Counted from the first letter of the stretch, positions 9,306-17,545 are shown. The stretch: 64,000 nt of DNA from an uncultured Clostridia bacterium (GCA_937900325.1 CALCEX010000070.1:28141-92140), one strand, 5' to 3'. The notes: generated from the sequence alone by a model not told the origin. Numbers and translations: made by a program.

Positions 9306-11177
9306 CTATTTTCCCTCCAGCAGCCTGAGCTGTATCAGCAGCACCCCTATATCCGCCGGGGACACGCCGCTTATGCGCCCGGCCTGGCCTATGCTTCTCG
9401 GGCGTATGGCGGAAAGCTTCTGCCTTGCCTCAAGGCGGAGCCCCTCCATATGGGCGTAATCCACCCCCTCCGGTATGAGCATATCCTCCTGCTGCTTGAG
9501 CCTTTCCACCTGCTGCTTCTGTTTTTCTATGTAGCCCTCATAATGGGCGGATATTTCCACCTGCTCCCGCGCCTCGTCCGAAATTTCCGGAAGGCCGGAT
9601 ACCCGCATGAGGTCGGTATAGCTTATGCCCTCCCTGCGCAGCACGTCCATGAGCCTTGCGCCGCTTTTGAGCCCGCCGCCGCCCTTTTCTGAGAGCAGCT
9701 CCATAAGCCCCTCCTCCGGGCGCGCCGTCTTGTTCAACGCGGCCATGGCCTTTTCCATATCGCTTTGCTTTTCCATCAGCCTTGCGTAGCGCTTTTCGGA
9801 TATGAGCCCCGTCCTTCTCGCCTTTTCCGTAAGCCGCAGGTCGGCGTTGTCCTGCCTGAGCAGCAGCCGGTATTCGGCGCGGGAGGTCATCATCCTGTAA
9901 GGCTCGTTTGTGCCCTTTGTCGCGAGGTCGTCCACCAGTACCCCAATATATGCGTCTCCGCGGGAAAGTATGAAGGGCTCCTCGCCCTTTAAGTAAAGGG
10001 CGCAGTTTATGCCGGCGTAAATGCCCTGGGCGGCGGCCTCCTCATAGCCGGAGCTGCCGTTTATCTGCCCCGCGAAGTACAGCCCGGGTATATCCTTGCT
10101 GCCGAGGGCGGTATTCAGCGTGTTGGGGTCTATGCAGTCGTACTCTATGGCGTAGCCCGCCCGCATTATCTCCGAGCGCTCGAGCCCCGGTATGGTGCGC
10201 AGCATTTCCACCTGAACGTCATAGGGCAGACTGGTGCTCATTCCCTGAACGTACATCTCGTCCGTGGAAAGCCCCTCCGGCTCGATGAAAAGCTGGTGCC
10301 TGTCCTTATCCGCGAACCGCTTTATCTTATCCTCTATGCTGGGGCAGTACCTTGTGCCGGTGCCGGTAACAAGGCCGGAATACATGCTGCTCCTGTGGAT
10401 ATTGTTCAGTATTATCTCGTGGGTGCGATGGTTGGTATAGGTAAGGTAGCAGGGCTGCTGCGGCCTTTCCCCCTTATCGCTCAGGAATGAAAAGCAGGGA
10501 GAGGGCACGTCGCCGTACTGGGGCTCCATCCTTTCAAGATCAAGGCTGCGCCTGTTTACCCTTGGGGGGGTGCCGGTCTTGAAGCGGCGGAGCCTGAAGC
10601 CAATATCCTCAAGGCTCGCCGAGAGCGCGTTTGAGCGGAGCATGCCCGAAGGCCCCGACTCCGTAACGTAGTCGCCTATGAGCACGCGGCTTTTAAGGTA
10701 AACCCCCGTGGCCACAACTATGCCCCGGCAGCGGTACTCTATTCCGCCGCCCGCGATTATGCCCGCCACGCGGCCATTCTGAAGCAGTATCCTCTCGCAT
10801 TCGCCCATCCTGAGATCCAGCAGCGGCTCCCGCTCCAGCGCGCGCTTCATCCTCTCGTGATACCGGCGCTTATCCATCTGCGCCCGGAGGGAATGAACGG
10901 CGGGGCCCTTGCCGGTGTTGAGCATACGTATCTGAATGAAGGTATCGTCCGCCGCCGCGCCCATTTCACCCCCCAGCGCATCCAGCTCCCGCACAAGGTG
11001 TCCCTTTGAGGTGCCGCCTATGGCCGGGTTGCAGGCCATGAGGGCCACGCTGTCAAGGTTCATGGTAAGGCAGAGGGTCTTAAGCCCCATGCGGGCGCAG
11101 GCGAGCGCCGCCTCGCAGCCCGCGTGACCCGCGCCCAGCACCGCCACGTCGTATATTCCGCCCAGATATGTGTTCAT
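9306..11177 (-). CDS. mnmG: tRNA uridine-5-carboxymethylaminomethyl modification enzyme MnmG
   Basis: This 623-aa FAD protein (GidA) works with MnmE to modify U34 of tRNAs reading split codon boxes. The FAD-binding motif VLGAGHAGCEAALACARMG is at residues 13-31. The conserved NPAIGGTSKGHLVRELDALGG and RRFKTGTPPRV motifs follow, with GQINGSSGYEEAAAQG near residue 370. The partner gene mnmE is divergent across a short shared promoter region instead of being co-transcribed. It forms a leftward unit with rsmG and probably noc. Confidence 0.97.
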   Translation of the reverse strand: MNTYLGGIYDVAVLGAGHAGCEAALACARMGLKTLCLTMNLDSVALMACNPAIGGTSKGHLVRELDALGGEMGAAADDTFIQIRMLNTGKGPAVHSLRAQMDKRRYHERMKRALEREPLLDLRMGECERILLQNGRVAGIIAGGGIEYRCRGIVVATGVYLKSRVLIGDYVTESGPSGMLRSNALSASLEDIGFRLRRFKTGTPPRVNRRSLDLERMEPQYGDVPSPCFSFLSDKGERPQQPCYLTYTNHRTHEIILNNIHRSSMYSGLVTGTGTRYCPSIEDKIKRFADKDRHQLFIEPEGLSTDEMYVQGMSTSLPYDVQVEMLRTIPGLERSEIMRAGYAIEYDCIDPNTLNTALGSKDIPGLYFAGQINGSSGYEEAAAQGIYAGINCALYLKGEEPFILSRGDAYIGVLVDDLATKGTNEPYRMMTSRAEYRLLLRQDNADLRLTEKARRTGLISEKRYARLMEKQSDMEKAMAALNKTARPEEGLMELLSEKGGGGLKSGARLMDVLRREGISYTDLMRVSGLPEISDEAREQVEISAHYEGYIEKQKQQVERLKQQEDMLIPEGVDYAHMEGLRLEARQKLSAIRPRSIGQAGRISGVSPADIGVLLIQLRLLEGK

Positions 11178-11211
11178 ACGTTAAATTACCTCTTATTTTC
11201 TTCCATGCTAC

Positions 11212-11273
11212 ATTATAGCAGAAAACCCGCCCTGTGGGAAATATTTTTATTTCCCGATGCGGTATAGTATAAT
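11212..11273. promoter_or_regulatory. Divergent mnmG/mnmE promoter region with inverted repeat
   Basis: A minus-strand TATAAT (11212-11217) points at mnmG and a plus-strand TATAAT (11268-11273) points at mnmE. Between them lie perfect 7-bp arms GGGAAAT (11236-11242) and ATTTCCC (11249-11255) overlapping the -35 regions, a possible operator. The -35 elements themselves are weak. Confidence 0.5.
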
Positions 11274-11316
11274 ATATCCGTTATTTCAGGCAAGCGCATC
11301 AGGAGAAAAACACGAT

Positions 11317-12633
11317 ATGACCGACACCATTTACGCCCTTTCCACCCCCGTCGGCGGGGCGATAGCCGTTATACGCATAAGCGGCCCGGGTACCCTTCCG
11401 GCGCTTCGGGCGGTATTCAACGGCAGGATAGAGCACCGCTACGTTTCCCACGGCAGCATAACCGGGGCGGACGGCGCGCCGATAGACGACGCCATGGCGG
11501 TATACTTCCGCGCCCCCAACAGCTACACCGGGGAGGACATGGCGGAGCTTTACATCCACGGCGGCTACGCCGTATCCAAGGGGGTGCTGTCCCGGCTTTC
11601 CGAGCTGCCCCTTCGCCCCGCCGGGCCGGGGGAATTCACGCGGCGGGCGTTTATGAACGGCAAGCTGGATCTTGCCCGGTCCGAGGCGGTAATGGACCTT
11701 ATCAACGCCTCCTCCGCCCGCTCCGCCTCCTCGGCGCTGGAGCAGCTTCAGGGCGCGCTTTCCCGGCGCATAGAGTCGGTCGAGCGGGAGCTTATAGACC
11801 TGCTCTCCGGCATAGACGCGGCGATAGATTATCCAGAGGAGCTGGAGGAGGACGTATTCTCCGCCCTGCCCTCCGGAATACGCTCGGCAAAGGCCGAGGT
11901 GGATTCCCTCATATCCGGCGGCATGGCCTCAAGGATGATACGGGAGGGGGCGCGCATAGCCATATTAGGAAGGCCCAACGCGGGCAAAAGCTCGCTTTTC
12001 AACGCCATGCTGGGGGAGGACCGCGCCATAGTCACCCCGGAGGAAGGCACCACCCGCGACATATTGGAGGGGACGCTGCTGATAAACGGCATAACCGCCC
12101 GCCTTTTCGATACGGCGGGCCTGCGGGAGGCGGGCTCCGCCGCGGAAAGCATAGGCATATCCCGCGCGCGGGAGATAGTGGATAAGGCGGATCTTCTGCT
12201 CATTGCCATGGACGGCGGCGTGGAGGCCACAAATGAGGAGCGGCGGCTGCTCTCCTCCCCCGGGAGAAAGCTTGCGGTGATATGCAAAAGCGACGTTTCG
12301 GAGGGCGACAGCGCCTTCGCCCTCGCGGGGGAATACGGCGTGGAGGCCATAGGCGTGAGCGCGGTCACGGGCGACGGTGTGGCGGCGCTCATAGACCGCG
12401 TTGCGGAGCTTATCGCGCCGGAATGCGAAAGCGCCCTCGTCACAAACAGCCGCCATATAGCTGCGCTTCGGGAATGCTCCGCTGCGCTCTCCTCCGCCCT
12501 TCAGACACAGGAGGCGGACTGCGCGGCGACAGACCTGCGCGCAGCCCTTATCGCGCTGGGCGAGATCACCGGCAGAAGCGTGGACGCGGACGTTGTGGAC
12601 AGGATATTCTCCCGCTTCTGCGTGGGGAAGTGA
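11317..12633 (+). CDS. mnmE: tRNA modification GTPase MnmE
   Basis: This 438-aa GTPase (TrmE) is the partner of MnmG. The N-terminal folate-binding domain begins MTDTIYALSTPVGGAIAVIRISG. G1 is GRPNAGKS (218-225), the G2 region reads GTTRDI and G3 is DTAGLRE. The C-terminal FCVGK carries the catalytic cysteine. The G4 motif is CKSD (323-326) instead of the usual NKxD, which should affect guanine recognition. I chose the ATG at 11317 because it starts the conserved N-terminus and has AGGAG upstream; a longer frame from 11257 overlaps the promoter. A repeat and terminator follow. Confidence 0.95.
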   Translation: MTDTIYALSTPVGGAIAVIRISGPGTLPALRAVFNGRIEHRYVSHGSITGADGAPIDDAMAVYFRAPNSYTGEDMAELYIHGGYAVSKGVLSRLSELPLRPAGPGEFTRRAFMNGKLDLARSEAVMDLINASSARSASSALEQLQGALSRRIESVERELIDLLSGIDAAIDYPEELEEDVFSALPSGIRSAKAEVDSLISGGMASRMIREGARIAILGRPNAGKSSLFNAMLGEDRAIVTPEEGTTRDILEGTLLINGITARLFDTAGLREAGSAAESIGISRAREIVDKADLLLIAMDGGVEATNEERRLLSSPGRKLAVICKSDVSEGDSAFALAGEYGVEAIGVSAVTGDGVAALIDRVAELIAPECESALVTNSRHIAALRECSAALSSALQTQEADCAATDLRAALIALGEITGRSVDADVVDRIFSRFCVGK

Positions 12634-12651
12634 CGGTAATTTTATTTACCT

Positions 12652-12710
12652 CTTCTTTCTCTTTTCTTTTCAGGAGAAAAGAGTAAAGAAGCAAAGAGAA
12701 AAGAAAAGCC
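12652..12710. repeat. Intergenic pyrimidine/purine inverted repeat, copy 2
   Basis: It has the same CTTCTTTCTCTTTTCTTTTC core, AGGA turn and purine arm as at 7596, with a 5-base deletion in the purine arm. It sits between convergent mnmE and jag. Confidence 0.8.
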
Positions 12711-12785
12711 CAGGGGAAACAATAAAAGAAAATAGAAATCGCTGAGAAATCCAACGGGAAACGATAATAAGAACCGGGTACAGTA

Positions 12786-12810
12786 AAAGGACGGCGACTT
12801 GCCGTCCTTT
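12786..12810. terminator. Terminator between mnmE and jag
   Basis: 10-bp perfect arms AAAGGACGGC and GCCGTCCTTT enclose a 5-base loop, with a TTTTGTTTT tail on the plus strand. It probably serves both converging genes. Confidence 0.85.
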
Positions 12811-12826
12811 TGTTTTATATTATCAA

Positions 12827-13819
12827 TTATTCTTCGCTGCTTTTCGGGTAGACGACCACCCGGCGGTTGGGCTCCTCGCCCTCGCTGCGCGTCGCCACAT
12901 ATGGGTTGTTCTGGAGCGTGGCGTGCAGCACCCTGCGCTCGTAGGGATTCATGGGCTCCAGCGTGCGGGCCCGTCCCGTGGCCTTTACCTGATTGGCTAT
13001 CTTCCTGGCAAGGCGGGCAAGGGTCTCCTCCCTCTTCTCCCGGTATCCCTCGGTGTCTATGGATATGCGGGTGTAGCCGTCCTGCTTGCGGTTGCGGTTG
13101 ACCGCAAGGCTCGTCAGGTACTGCATCGCGTCCAGGGTCTCTCCCCTGTGGCCTATGAGCATTCCCGTGGTGGACTTGTCTATGTAAAGGCGCACGCCAT
13201 CCTCGCCTACATTGGCCAGCACCGTTCCCTCAACGCCCATGCGCTCCAGCATTCCCTTGACGAATTCCGCGGCAGGATTGCCCTCCGCCGCCTCCTCGGT
13301 GAAGCCCTCCGGCGGCTCCTTGGCCTGATAGCGGGGGCGGCTGTCGCGGTCTCTGCGGCCGCGGCCGCGCCTGTCCCTGCGTTCCCTTTGCTGCCTCTCG
13401 GCGGGATATTCTATCGTCTCCGTCTCGATCGTCTCGACAGTCTCGACAGTCCCGGCGGCTTCCTCCCGGTTTTCCTGCGGGGCGTGCTTTCCGTCGCCCG
13501 CTTCCTCCCGCTCGTCCCTGGGGCCGCGCTCTCTGCGGCCGCGCCTGTCGCGGTCGTTCCTTTGCTCCCTGCGGTCCCGGCGCTCCCGCCGCTCCCGCTC
13601 CTGATATTCAGGCCTGAGATATTCGGGAAGCAATATATCCTCCGGCTCCCTCTCTATGAGCTTTACTATGGCGGGCTTTGCGCCTATGCCCAGTATGCCC
13701 TTGCTTTCATGCTGTATTATGTCTATCTCCACCTCGTCTATGGAGATCCCCAGCTCCTTGAGGCCGTTGAATATCGCCTCGTCTATGGAGCGGCCCGTGG
13801 CCTGGATAGTTCTGAGCAT
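12827..13819 (-). CDS. jag: Jag / KhpB RNA-binding protein (SpoIIIJ-associated)
   Basis: This 330-aa protein has the Jag N-terminal domain (about residues 1-52, MLRTIQATGRSIDEAIFNGL), then a long, very charged Arg/Asp/Glu-rich linker (about 65-175). A KH domain with GHRGETLDAMQYL and an R3H domain near the end (ANQVKATGRARTLEPMNPYERR) follow. KhpB proteins bind RNA with KhpA and affect cell division and sporulation in other Bacillota. The linker is longer and more repetitive than in B. subtilis. The stop codon of yidC and this ATG overlap by one base (TAATG), showing translational coupling. Confidence 0.93.
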   Translation of the reverse strand: MLRTIQATGRSIDEAIFNGLKELGISIDEVEIDIIQHESKGILGIGAKPAIVKLIEREPEDILLPEYLRPEYQERERRERRDRREQRNDRDRRGRRERGPRDEREEAGDGKHAPQENREEAAGTVETVETIETETIEYPAERQQRERRDRRGRGRRDRDSRPRYQAKEPPEGFTEEAAEGNPAAEFVKGMLERMGVEGTVLANVGEDGVRLYIDKSTTGMLIGHRGETLDAMQYLTSLAVNRNRKQDGYTRISIDTEGYREKREETLARLARKIANQVKATGRARTLEPMNPYERRVLHATLQNNPYVATRSEGEEPNRRVVVYPKSSEE

Positions 13820-14772
13820 TACTTTTTACCCCCTTCCTGGACAGCGGCGGCCCGGGGGAATTTTTTGTTCAAGACCAGGTTTACCAGCACCATGAATACG
13901 CTGGTGAGTATCCAGTATATGGCGAAGGCCGCGTTATAGCTGAGGCAGAACCACAGCGACATGAGCGGGAACAGCCACATCATCATCTTGCTGGTAGAGG
14001 CGGCGGGGTTGTTTGGATCGGGCGCGGGCTGGCCCTTCTGCATTATCCAGTTGGCAAGGAACTGGGTGCCGCCGGCTATAATGGGAAGTATGAACCATCC
14101 GTTGTTATGGCCCGCATATACCTCAAGAAGCGGCGCTACCGCGGCGTTGTAGGCGTCGATCGCGGCCTGTGTATTGAGGAAGCGGAAGCTTCCGCCCTCG
14201 TTTACCGCTATCCCAAGCTGTACCAGCTTTTCCCATACCCCGGGGTTGTTCTGCAGATAAAGCAGCCTGTCCAGATCGTTTGTGCTCGCAAGGAACTTGC
14301 TGCCCTCCTGTATTACGGGAGAAAAGCCGTTGTCGGGCTGCCATATGTTGTTTACCCAGAGGAATTTGAAGCTCCTGAGCAGCTCCTCGGCGTTATCCGA
14401 GACCAGCAGCTTTATGGTTTCCTCATAGCCCCAGAAGCGGAAGGCGGCTATGAAGCAGAAAAACAGCGGCATGGTTATGAGCAGCGGCAGGCAGCTTCCC
14501 CACATGGAAACGCCCTTTTCCTTCATGAGCTTCCGGCTCATCAGCTGGGCCTTCTGGGGGTCGTTGGCGTATTTTTTCTGTATTTTCGCAAGCTCCGGCT
14601 GGATGCCGTTCATCTTGGCCTGTGATTTACGGGTGGCTATATCGGAAAATATGGTAACGCCCCTCAATACCACCGTGCATATCAGTATGGTAAGGAATAC
14701 GCTGTTCACGTTGGAGTATACCCATCTCATAGCCTCAAGGAACCATGTAGTCAAAAAGAAATCGCCCTGCAT
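13819..14772 (-). CDS. yidC: Membrane protein insertase YidC
   Basis: This 317-aa Oxa1/YidC family insertase has several hydrophobic segments and the conserved VVLRGVTIFSDIATRKSQAKM stretch, followed by the cytoplasmic hairpin with QPELAKIQKKYANDPQKAQ. There is no lipoprotein cysteine at the N-terminus, unlike many Bacillota YidC proteins. An extracytoplasmic insert of about 100 residues (VSDNAEELLRSFKFLWVNNI onward) precedes the last membrane segments. Start at 14772 with GAGGA seven bases upstream; a longer frame would overlap yidD. Order rpmH-rnpA-yidD-yidC-jag is the classical one. Confidence 0.95.
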   Translation of the reverse strand: MQGDFFLTTWFLEAMRWVYSNVNSVFLTILICTVVLRGVTIFSDIATRKSQAKMNGIQPELAKIQKKYANDPQKAQLMSRKLMKEKGVSMWGSCLPLLITMPLFFCFIAAFRFWGYEETIKLLVSDNAEELLRSFKFLWVNNIWQPDNGFSPVIQEGSKFLASTNDLDRLLYLQNNPGVWEKLVQLGIAVNEGGSFRFLNTQAAIDAYNAAVAPLLEVYAGHNNGWFILPIIAGGTQFLANWIMQKGQPAPDPNNPAASTSKMMMWLFPLMSLWFCLSYNAAFAIYWILTSVFMVLVNLVLNKKFPRAAAVQEGGKK

Positions 14773-14815
14773 CGATTTTCCTCGCTTTCGTCGGTTGATA
14801 AAAAAAAGTAAGTAG

Positions 14816-15067
14816 TTACCTGCCCCTGTATTCCATCCTTTTTGGCGGCACCGGATCCACCCCTCCCTTTGAAAAGGGGTTGCACCTGAGCACCCGCCAG
14901 ACGGCAAGGCGCAGGCCCCTCCATGGGCCGTGCGTCCGTATCGCCTCGAGGGCGTAGGCGGAGCAGCTTGGCCGGTAGCGGCAGCAGGGAGAAAACCTGG
15001 GGGATATATACCTCTGGTAGCCCGTTATGAGGCTCTCCATGATCTGCTGCGCCCTTTCCCGGATCAT
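14816..15067 (-). CDS. yidD: Membrane protein insertion efficiency factor YidD
   Basis: This 83-aa protein matches the YidD family throughout: GYQRYISPRFSPCCRYRPSCSAYALEAI, then GLRLAVWRVLRCNPFSKGGVDPVP. The family helps YidC-dependent insertion of inner-membrane proteins. Three of the conserved cysteines (CCRYRPSC) are present, as is the RCNPF motif. Its ATG overlaps the rnpA stop by four bases (ATGA). Confidence 0.96.
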   Translation of the reverse strand: MIRERAQQIMESLITGYQRYISPRFSPCCRYRPSCSAYALEAIRTHGPWRGLRLAVWRVLRCNPFSKGGVDPVPPKRMEYRGR

Positions 15068-15438
15068 TGCCCTTCCCCCGCCGTCTTACCGGCATTCCTG
15101 CAGCCGCCCATAAGGCCGGATCTTGTGAGCAAATTTTGCATCGTTGCTGAAATGTGGCCGAATTCGGCCTCCTTTACCGCGTCCCGCGCAATGAAGATAA
15201 TGTCGTAGCCCGGCTTTATTTCGGGTATAAAGGGACGGAAGGCTTCCCTGAGCCTGCGCTTGATGCGGTTGCGGGCAACGCTGTTGCCTATTCGCTTGCT
15301 TACCGAAAAGCCCACCTTTACCATGCCCGTTTTTGACTTATTGTATATCATTACGAGCATTTTTGAGGGCAGCGACCTGCCCCTGCGGTAGACATAACGG
15401 AAGGTCTTGTTCCGTTTCAAAGAAAAACAGCGTTTCAC
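15064..15438 (-). CDS. rnpA: Ribonuclease P protein component
   Basis: This 124-aa basic protein assists the RNase P ribozyme in removing tRNA 5' leaders. The signature VGFSVSKRIGNSVARNRIKR(R)LREA is complete. The start is GTG at 15438, with AAGGA nine bases upstream. It is separated from rpmH by a strong terminator-like hairpin, so its expression may be reduced relative to rpmH. Confidence 0.96.
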   Translation of the reverse strand: MKRCFSLKRNKTFRYVYRRGRSLPSKMLVMIYNKSKTGMVKVGFSVSKRIGNSVARNRIKRRLREAFRPFIPEIKPGYDIIFIARDAVKEAEFGHISATMQNLLTRSGLMGGCRNAGKTAGEGQ

Positions 15439-15483
15439 CCTTATGCGTCCTTAGCAGTGGATCCGAAGGATCGTGTCGTTGAG

Positions 15484-15514
15484 AAAAAACTCACGGCAAG
15501 CTCAGCTTGCCGTG
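15484..15514 (-). terminator. Terminator/attenuator between rpmH and rnpA
   Basis: Perfect 9-bp arms CACGGCAAG and CTTGCCGTG with a 5-base loop are followed on the minus strand by GAGTTTTTTC. Confidence 0.85.
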
Positions 15515-15535
15515 ACACTTGTCAAAGCGTATTTA

Positions 15536-15670
15536 TTACGCGGACAGCCTTTTCCTGCCCTTTAGCCTCCTGCGGGCCAGCACGTTGCGGCCGTTCTTGG
15601 TAGACATACGGGAGCGGAAGCCATGGACCTTCTTGCGCTGCCTCTTCTTGGGCTGATAAGTCTGGAGCAT
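15536..15670 (-). CDS. rpmH: 50S ribosomal protein L34
   Basis: This 44-aa protein is [20 protein letters not shown] followed by [20 protein letters not shown] and RLSA, a complete bacterial L34. It lies in the usual place between dnaA (divergent) and rnpA. A near-consensus promoter lies upstream and a terminator downstream. Confidence 0.98.
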   Translation of the reverse strand: MLQTYQPKKRQRKKVHGFRSRMSTKNGRNVLARRRLKGRKRLSA

Positions 15671-15773
15671 CTTTTGCACCTCTTTCCGTTTTAAGGTATT
15701 TATACCACCACAGTGGCATATTAAGCCGGAACGCCTATGGCGCCCAGGCCATTACGCAAACCGTCAGTTTTAG

Positions 15774-15803
15774 ATTATATAAGAAATACGCCCCGTCTGT
15801 CAA
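15774..15803 (-). promoter_or_regulatory. Strong promoter for rpmH
   Basis: On the minus strand TTGACA and TATAAT, both perfect, are separated by 18 bases, about 105 bp upstream of rpmH. Confidence 0.85.
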
Positions 15804-15926
15804 GGTAAAACGCCGTTTTTTTAAATATTTGCGGCATTAAAAAATATTATTCTGCCGCTACACAACATATTGTGTATCCGCGCCCCGCGCTATCACAAAG
15901 GGTAAAAATTTGGTATTTTTGGCATA

Positions 15927-15955
15927 TTGATAAACCACGCGGGATTTGATATATT
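15927..15955 (+). promoter_or_regulatory. Promoter for dnaA
   Basis: TTGATA, a 17-base spacer and TATATT lie about 130 bp upstream of dnaA. The -35 overlaps a DnaA-box-like TATTGATAA, which could allow autoregulation. Confidence 0.65.
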
Positions 15956-16082
15956 TATAGGCGCGGAGGTTATGCGGCATCCTGCGCAGCCCGCTGCGGG
16001 CTGTATATATTTCTTTACTGAACTGTATATATTTAAATTTTTAAAGGCCGGCATACGGCTTTTGCTGTATTTTGGGGGAATT

Positions 16083-17411
16083 ATGGACGACTTTTTAGAT
16101 TGCAGGCTTATTTGGGAAAAAGCGCAGCCCGAAATAAAGGAAGGCATGACCGAGATGAGCTACGGCCTGTGGATATCCGCTCTGGAGCCCGTCTGCATAC
16201 TCAGCGATATGCTGATACTGCAATCCGCCAACGAGGTGACCCTGGATACCCTCAGGAGCCTTTATTCAGACCAGATAGCCAACGCTATCTCGCACGCCTC
16301 CGGCGCGAGCCTCCGGCCGATGTTCATCTGCGGCGACGAGCGCCCCAAATATGAAAAGCTCATGGCGGAGAAAAAGCGCCGCAGCGAGTCCCTCCTGGAT
16401 CCCCGCTTCACCTTCGATACCTTCGTAATAGGCGGCAGCAACAACATAGCCTACGCCGCGGCGAAGGCTGTTGCGGCGCAGCCGGCAAAGGCCTTCAACC
16501 CTCTCTACATTTACGGCGACGTGGGCCTGGGCAAGACCCACCTCATGCACGCCATAGGCAATAAGATAAAGGAGGACAACCCCTCCGCCCGCATAACCTA
16601 CGTTACCAGCGAGACCTTCACAAACGAGCTGATACAGTCCATTCAGGACAACACCAACGCCCAGTTCCGCAGCAGGTACCGCAATGTGGACGTGCTTATG
16701 ATAGACGACGTACAGTTCATCGCCGGAAAGAACACCACCCAGGAGGAATTCTTCAACACCTTCAACACCCTCCACACCAGCGGCAGACAGATAGTCATAT
16801 CCTCGGATAAGCCCCCCAAGGAGATACCCGCCCTTGAGGAGCGGCTGCGCAGCCGCTTTGAAGGCGGGCTGATAACCGACATACAGTCGCCGGATTACGA
16901 GACCCGCATGGCCATACTGCAAAAAAAGGCGGATCAGGAGAACATAGTCATCGATCCGCGGGTGCTTTCCCTCATAGCCACAAAGGCCAACGCCAACATA
17001 CGCCAGCTTGAGGGCGCCTTCACCCGCGTGGTGGCCTTTTCAAAGCTCCTTGGCACCCCCATTACCCTTTCCATGGCGGATTCCGCCCTCAAGGATATAA
17101 TCGAGGACGTGCAGGAGCGGCGGGTGACGGTTCCCATGGTGCAGCAGGTGGTGGCGGATTTCTACAACGTATCCGTGGACGCCATGACCTCCTCCCGCCG
17201 CACGGCGGACGTTACCTACCCCCGTCAGGTGGCCATGTACCTTTCCCGGGAGATGACCGACCTCTCCCTCAAGGCCATAGGCGAGCAGTTCGGCGGCAGG
17301 AACTATTCCACCATAATCTCCGCCTGCAACAAGATAGAGGACGATATGCTCTTCGACCCCGAGCTTTCAAAGGTGTTCAAGGACCTCAAAAAGCGGATAA
17401 AGGGGAACTGA
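16083..17411 (+). CDS. dnaA: Chromosomal replication initiator protein DnaA
   Basis: This 442-aa AAA+ initiator binds DnaA boxes and melts oriC. Walker A GDVGLGKT is at 145-152 and Walker B LMIDDVQF near 205-212. The domain III box VI region with the arginine finger (ALEERLRSRFEGG) follows. Domain IV contains TYPRQVAMYLSREMTDLSLKAIGEQFGGRNYSTI. The base-reading loop reads GGR-N407-Y408-ST, where nearly all DnaA proteins have R-D-H-(S/T)-T; Asp433 and His434 of E. coli DnaA align here. The start at 16083 (MDDFLDCRLIWEKAQPEI) fits domain I; a longer frame to 15927 covers the promoter. dnaN does not follow; livF converges on it. Confidence 0.96.
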   Translation: MDDFLDCRLIWEKAQPEIKEGMTEMSYGLWISALEPVCILSDMLILQSANEVTLDTLRSLYSDQIANAISHASGASLRPMFICGDERPKYEKLMAEKKRRSESLLDPRFTFDTFVIGGSNNIAYAAAKAVAAQPAKAFNPLYIYGDVGLGKTHLMHAIGNKIKEDNPSARITYVTSETFTNELIQSIQDNTNAQFRSRYRNVDVLMIDDVQFIAGKNTTQEEFFNTFNTLHTSGRQIVISSDKPPKEIPALEERLRSRFEGGLITDIQSPDYETRMAILQKKADQENIVIDPRVLSLIATKANANIRQLEGAFTRVVAFSKLLGTPITLSMADSALKDIIEDVQERRVTVPMVQQVVADFYNVSVDAMTSSRRTADVTYPRQVAMYLSREMTDLSLKAIGEQFGGRNYSTIISACNKIEDDMLFDPELSKVFKDLKKRIKGN

Positions 17412-17432
17412 TGGGTTTTACCTGTCTTTCTT

Positions 17433-17467
17433 CTTCTTTCTCTTTTCTTTTCGGGAAAAGAAAAGCC
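17433..17467. repeat. Intergenic pyrimidine/purine inverted repeat, copy 3 (short)
   Basis: CTTCTTTCTCTTTTCTTTTC, a CGGG turn and AAAAGAAAAGCC match copies 1 and 2 but lack the second purine run. It sits between convergent dnaA and livF. Confidence 0.75.
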
Positions 17468-17505
17468 AACGGGAAATATATAAATAAAAAATTAGAAAAC
17501 GATAA

Positions 17506-17535
17506 AAAAAGAGCGGTTTTTATGCCGCTCTTTTT
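17506..17535. terminator. Bidirectional terminator between dnaA and livF
   Basis: 11-bp arms AAAAAGAGCGG and CCGCTCTTTTT enclose an 8-base loop, with T-rich tails on both strands. Confidence 0.85.
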
Positions 17536-17545
17536 GTTTTGCGCC

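Larger units (their letters stand above)
15671..16082. other. rpmH-dnaA divergent intergenic region (no gene)
   Basis: This 412-bp gap holds the divergent rpmH and dnaA promoters and AT-rich stretches. It is the place where oriC often lies, but I see no DnaA-box cluster: only one TATTGATAA (15925-15933), overlapping the dnaA -35, and one weak GATACACA-like site near 15876. Confidence 0.7.

Noticed and set aside
11236..11255. GGGAAAT-N6-ATTTCCC between mnmG and mnmE as a Noc site
   Set aside because: The half sites are in the reverse arrangement to the known ATTTCCCGGGAAAT site, so it is listed only as a possible operator.
15671..16082. oriC in the rpmH-dnaA gap
   Set aside because: This is the textbook position, but only one or two weak box-like sequences are present against a dense cluster at 24.5-25 kb.
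17241..17254. CTTTCCCGGGAGAT inside dnaA, 12 of 14 matches to the B. subtilis Noc-binding site
   Set aside because: It lies in conserved coding sequence, is imperfect, and one near-match in 64 kb is not informative; the Noc site of this organism is unknown.
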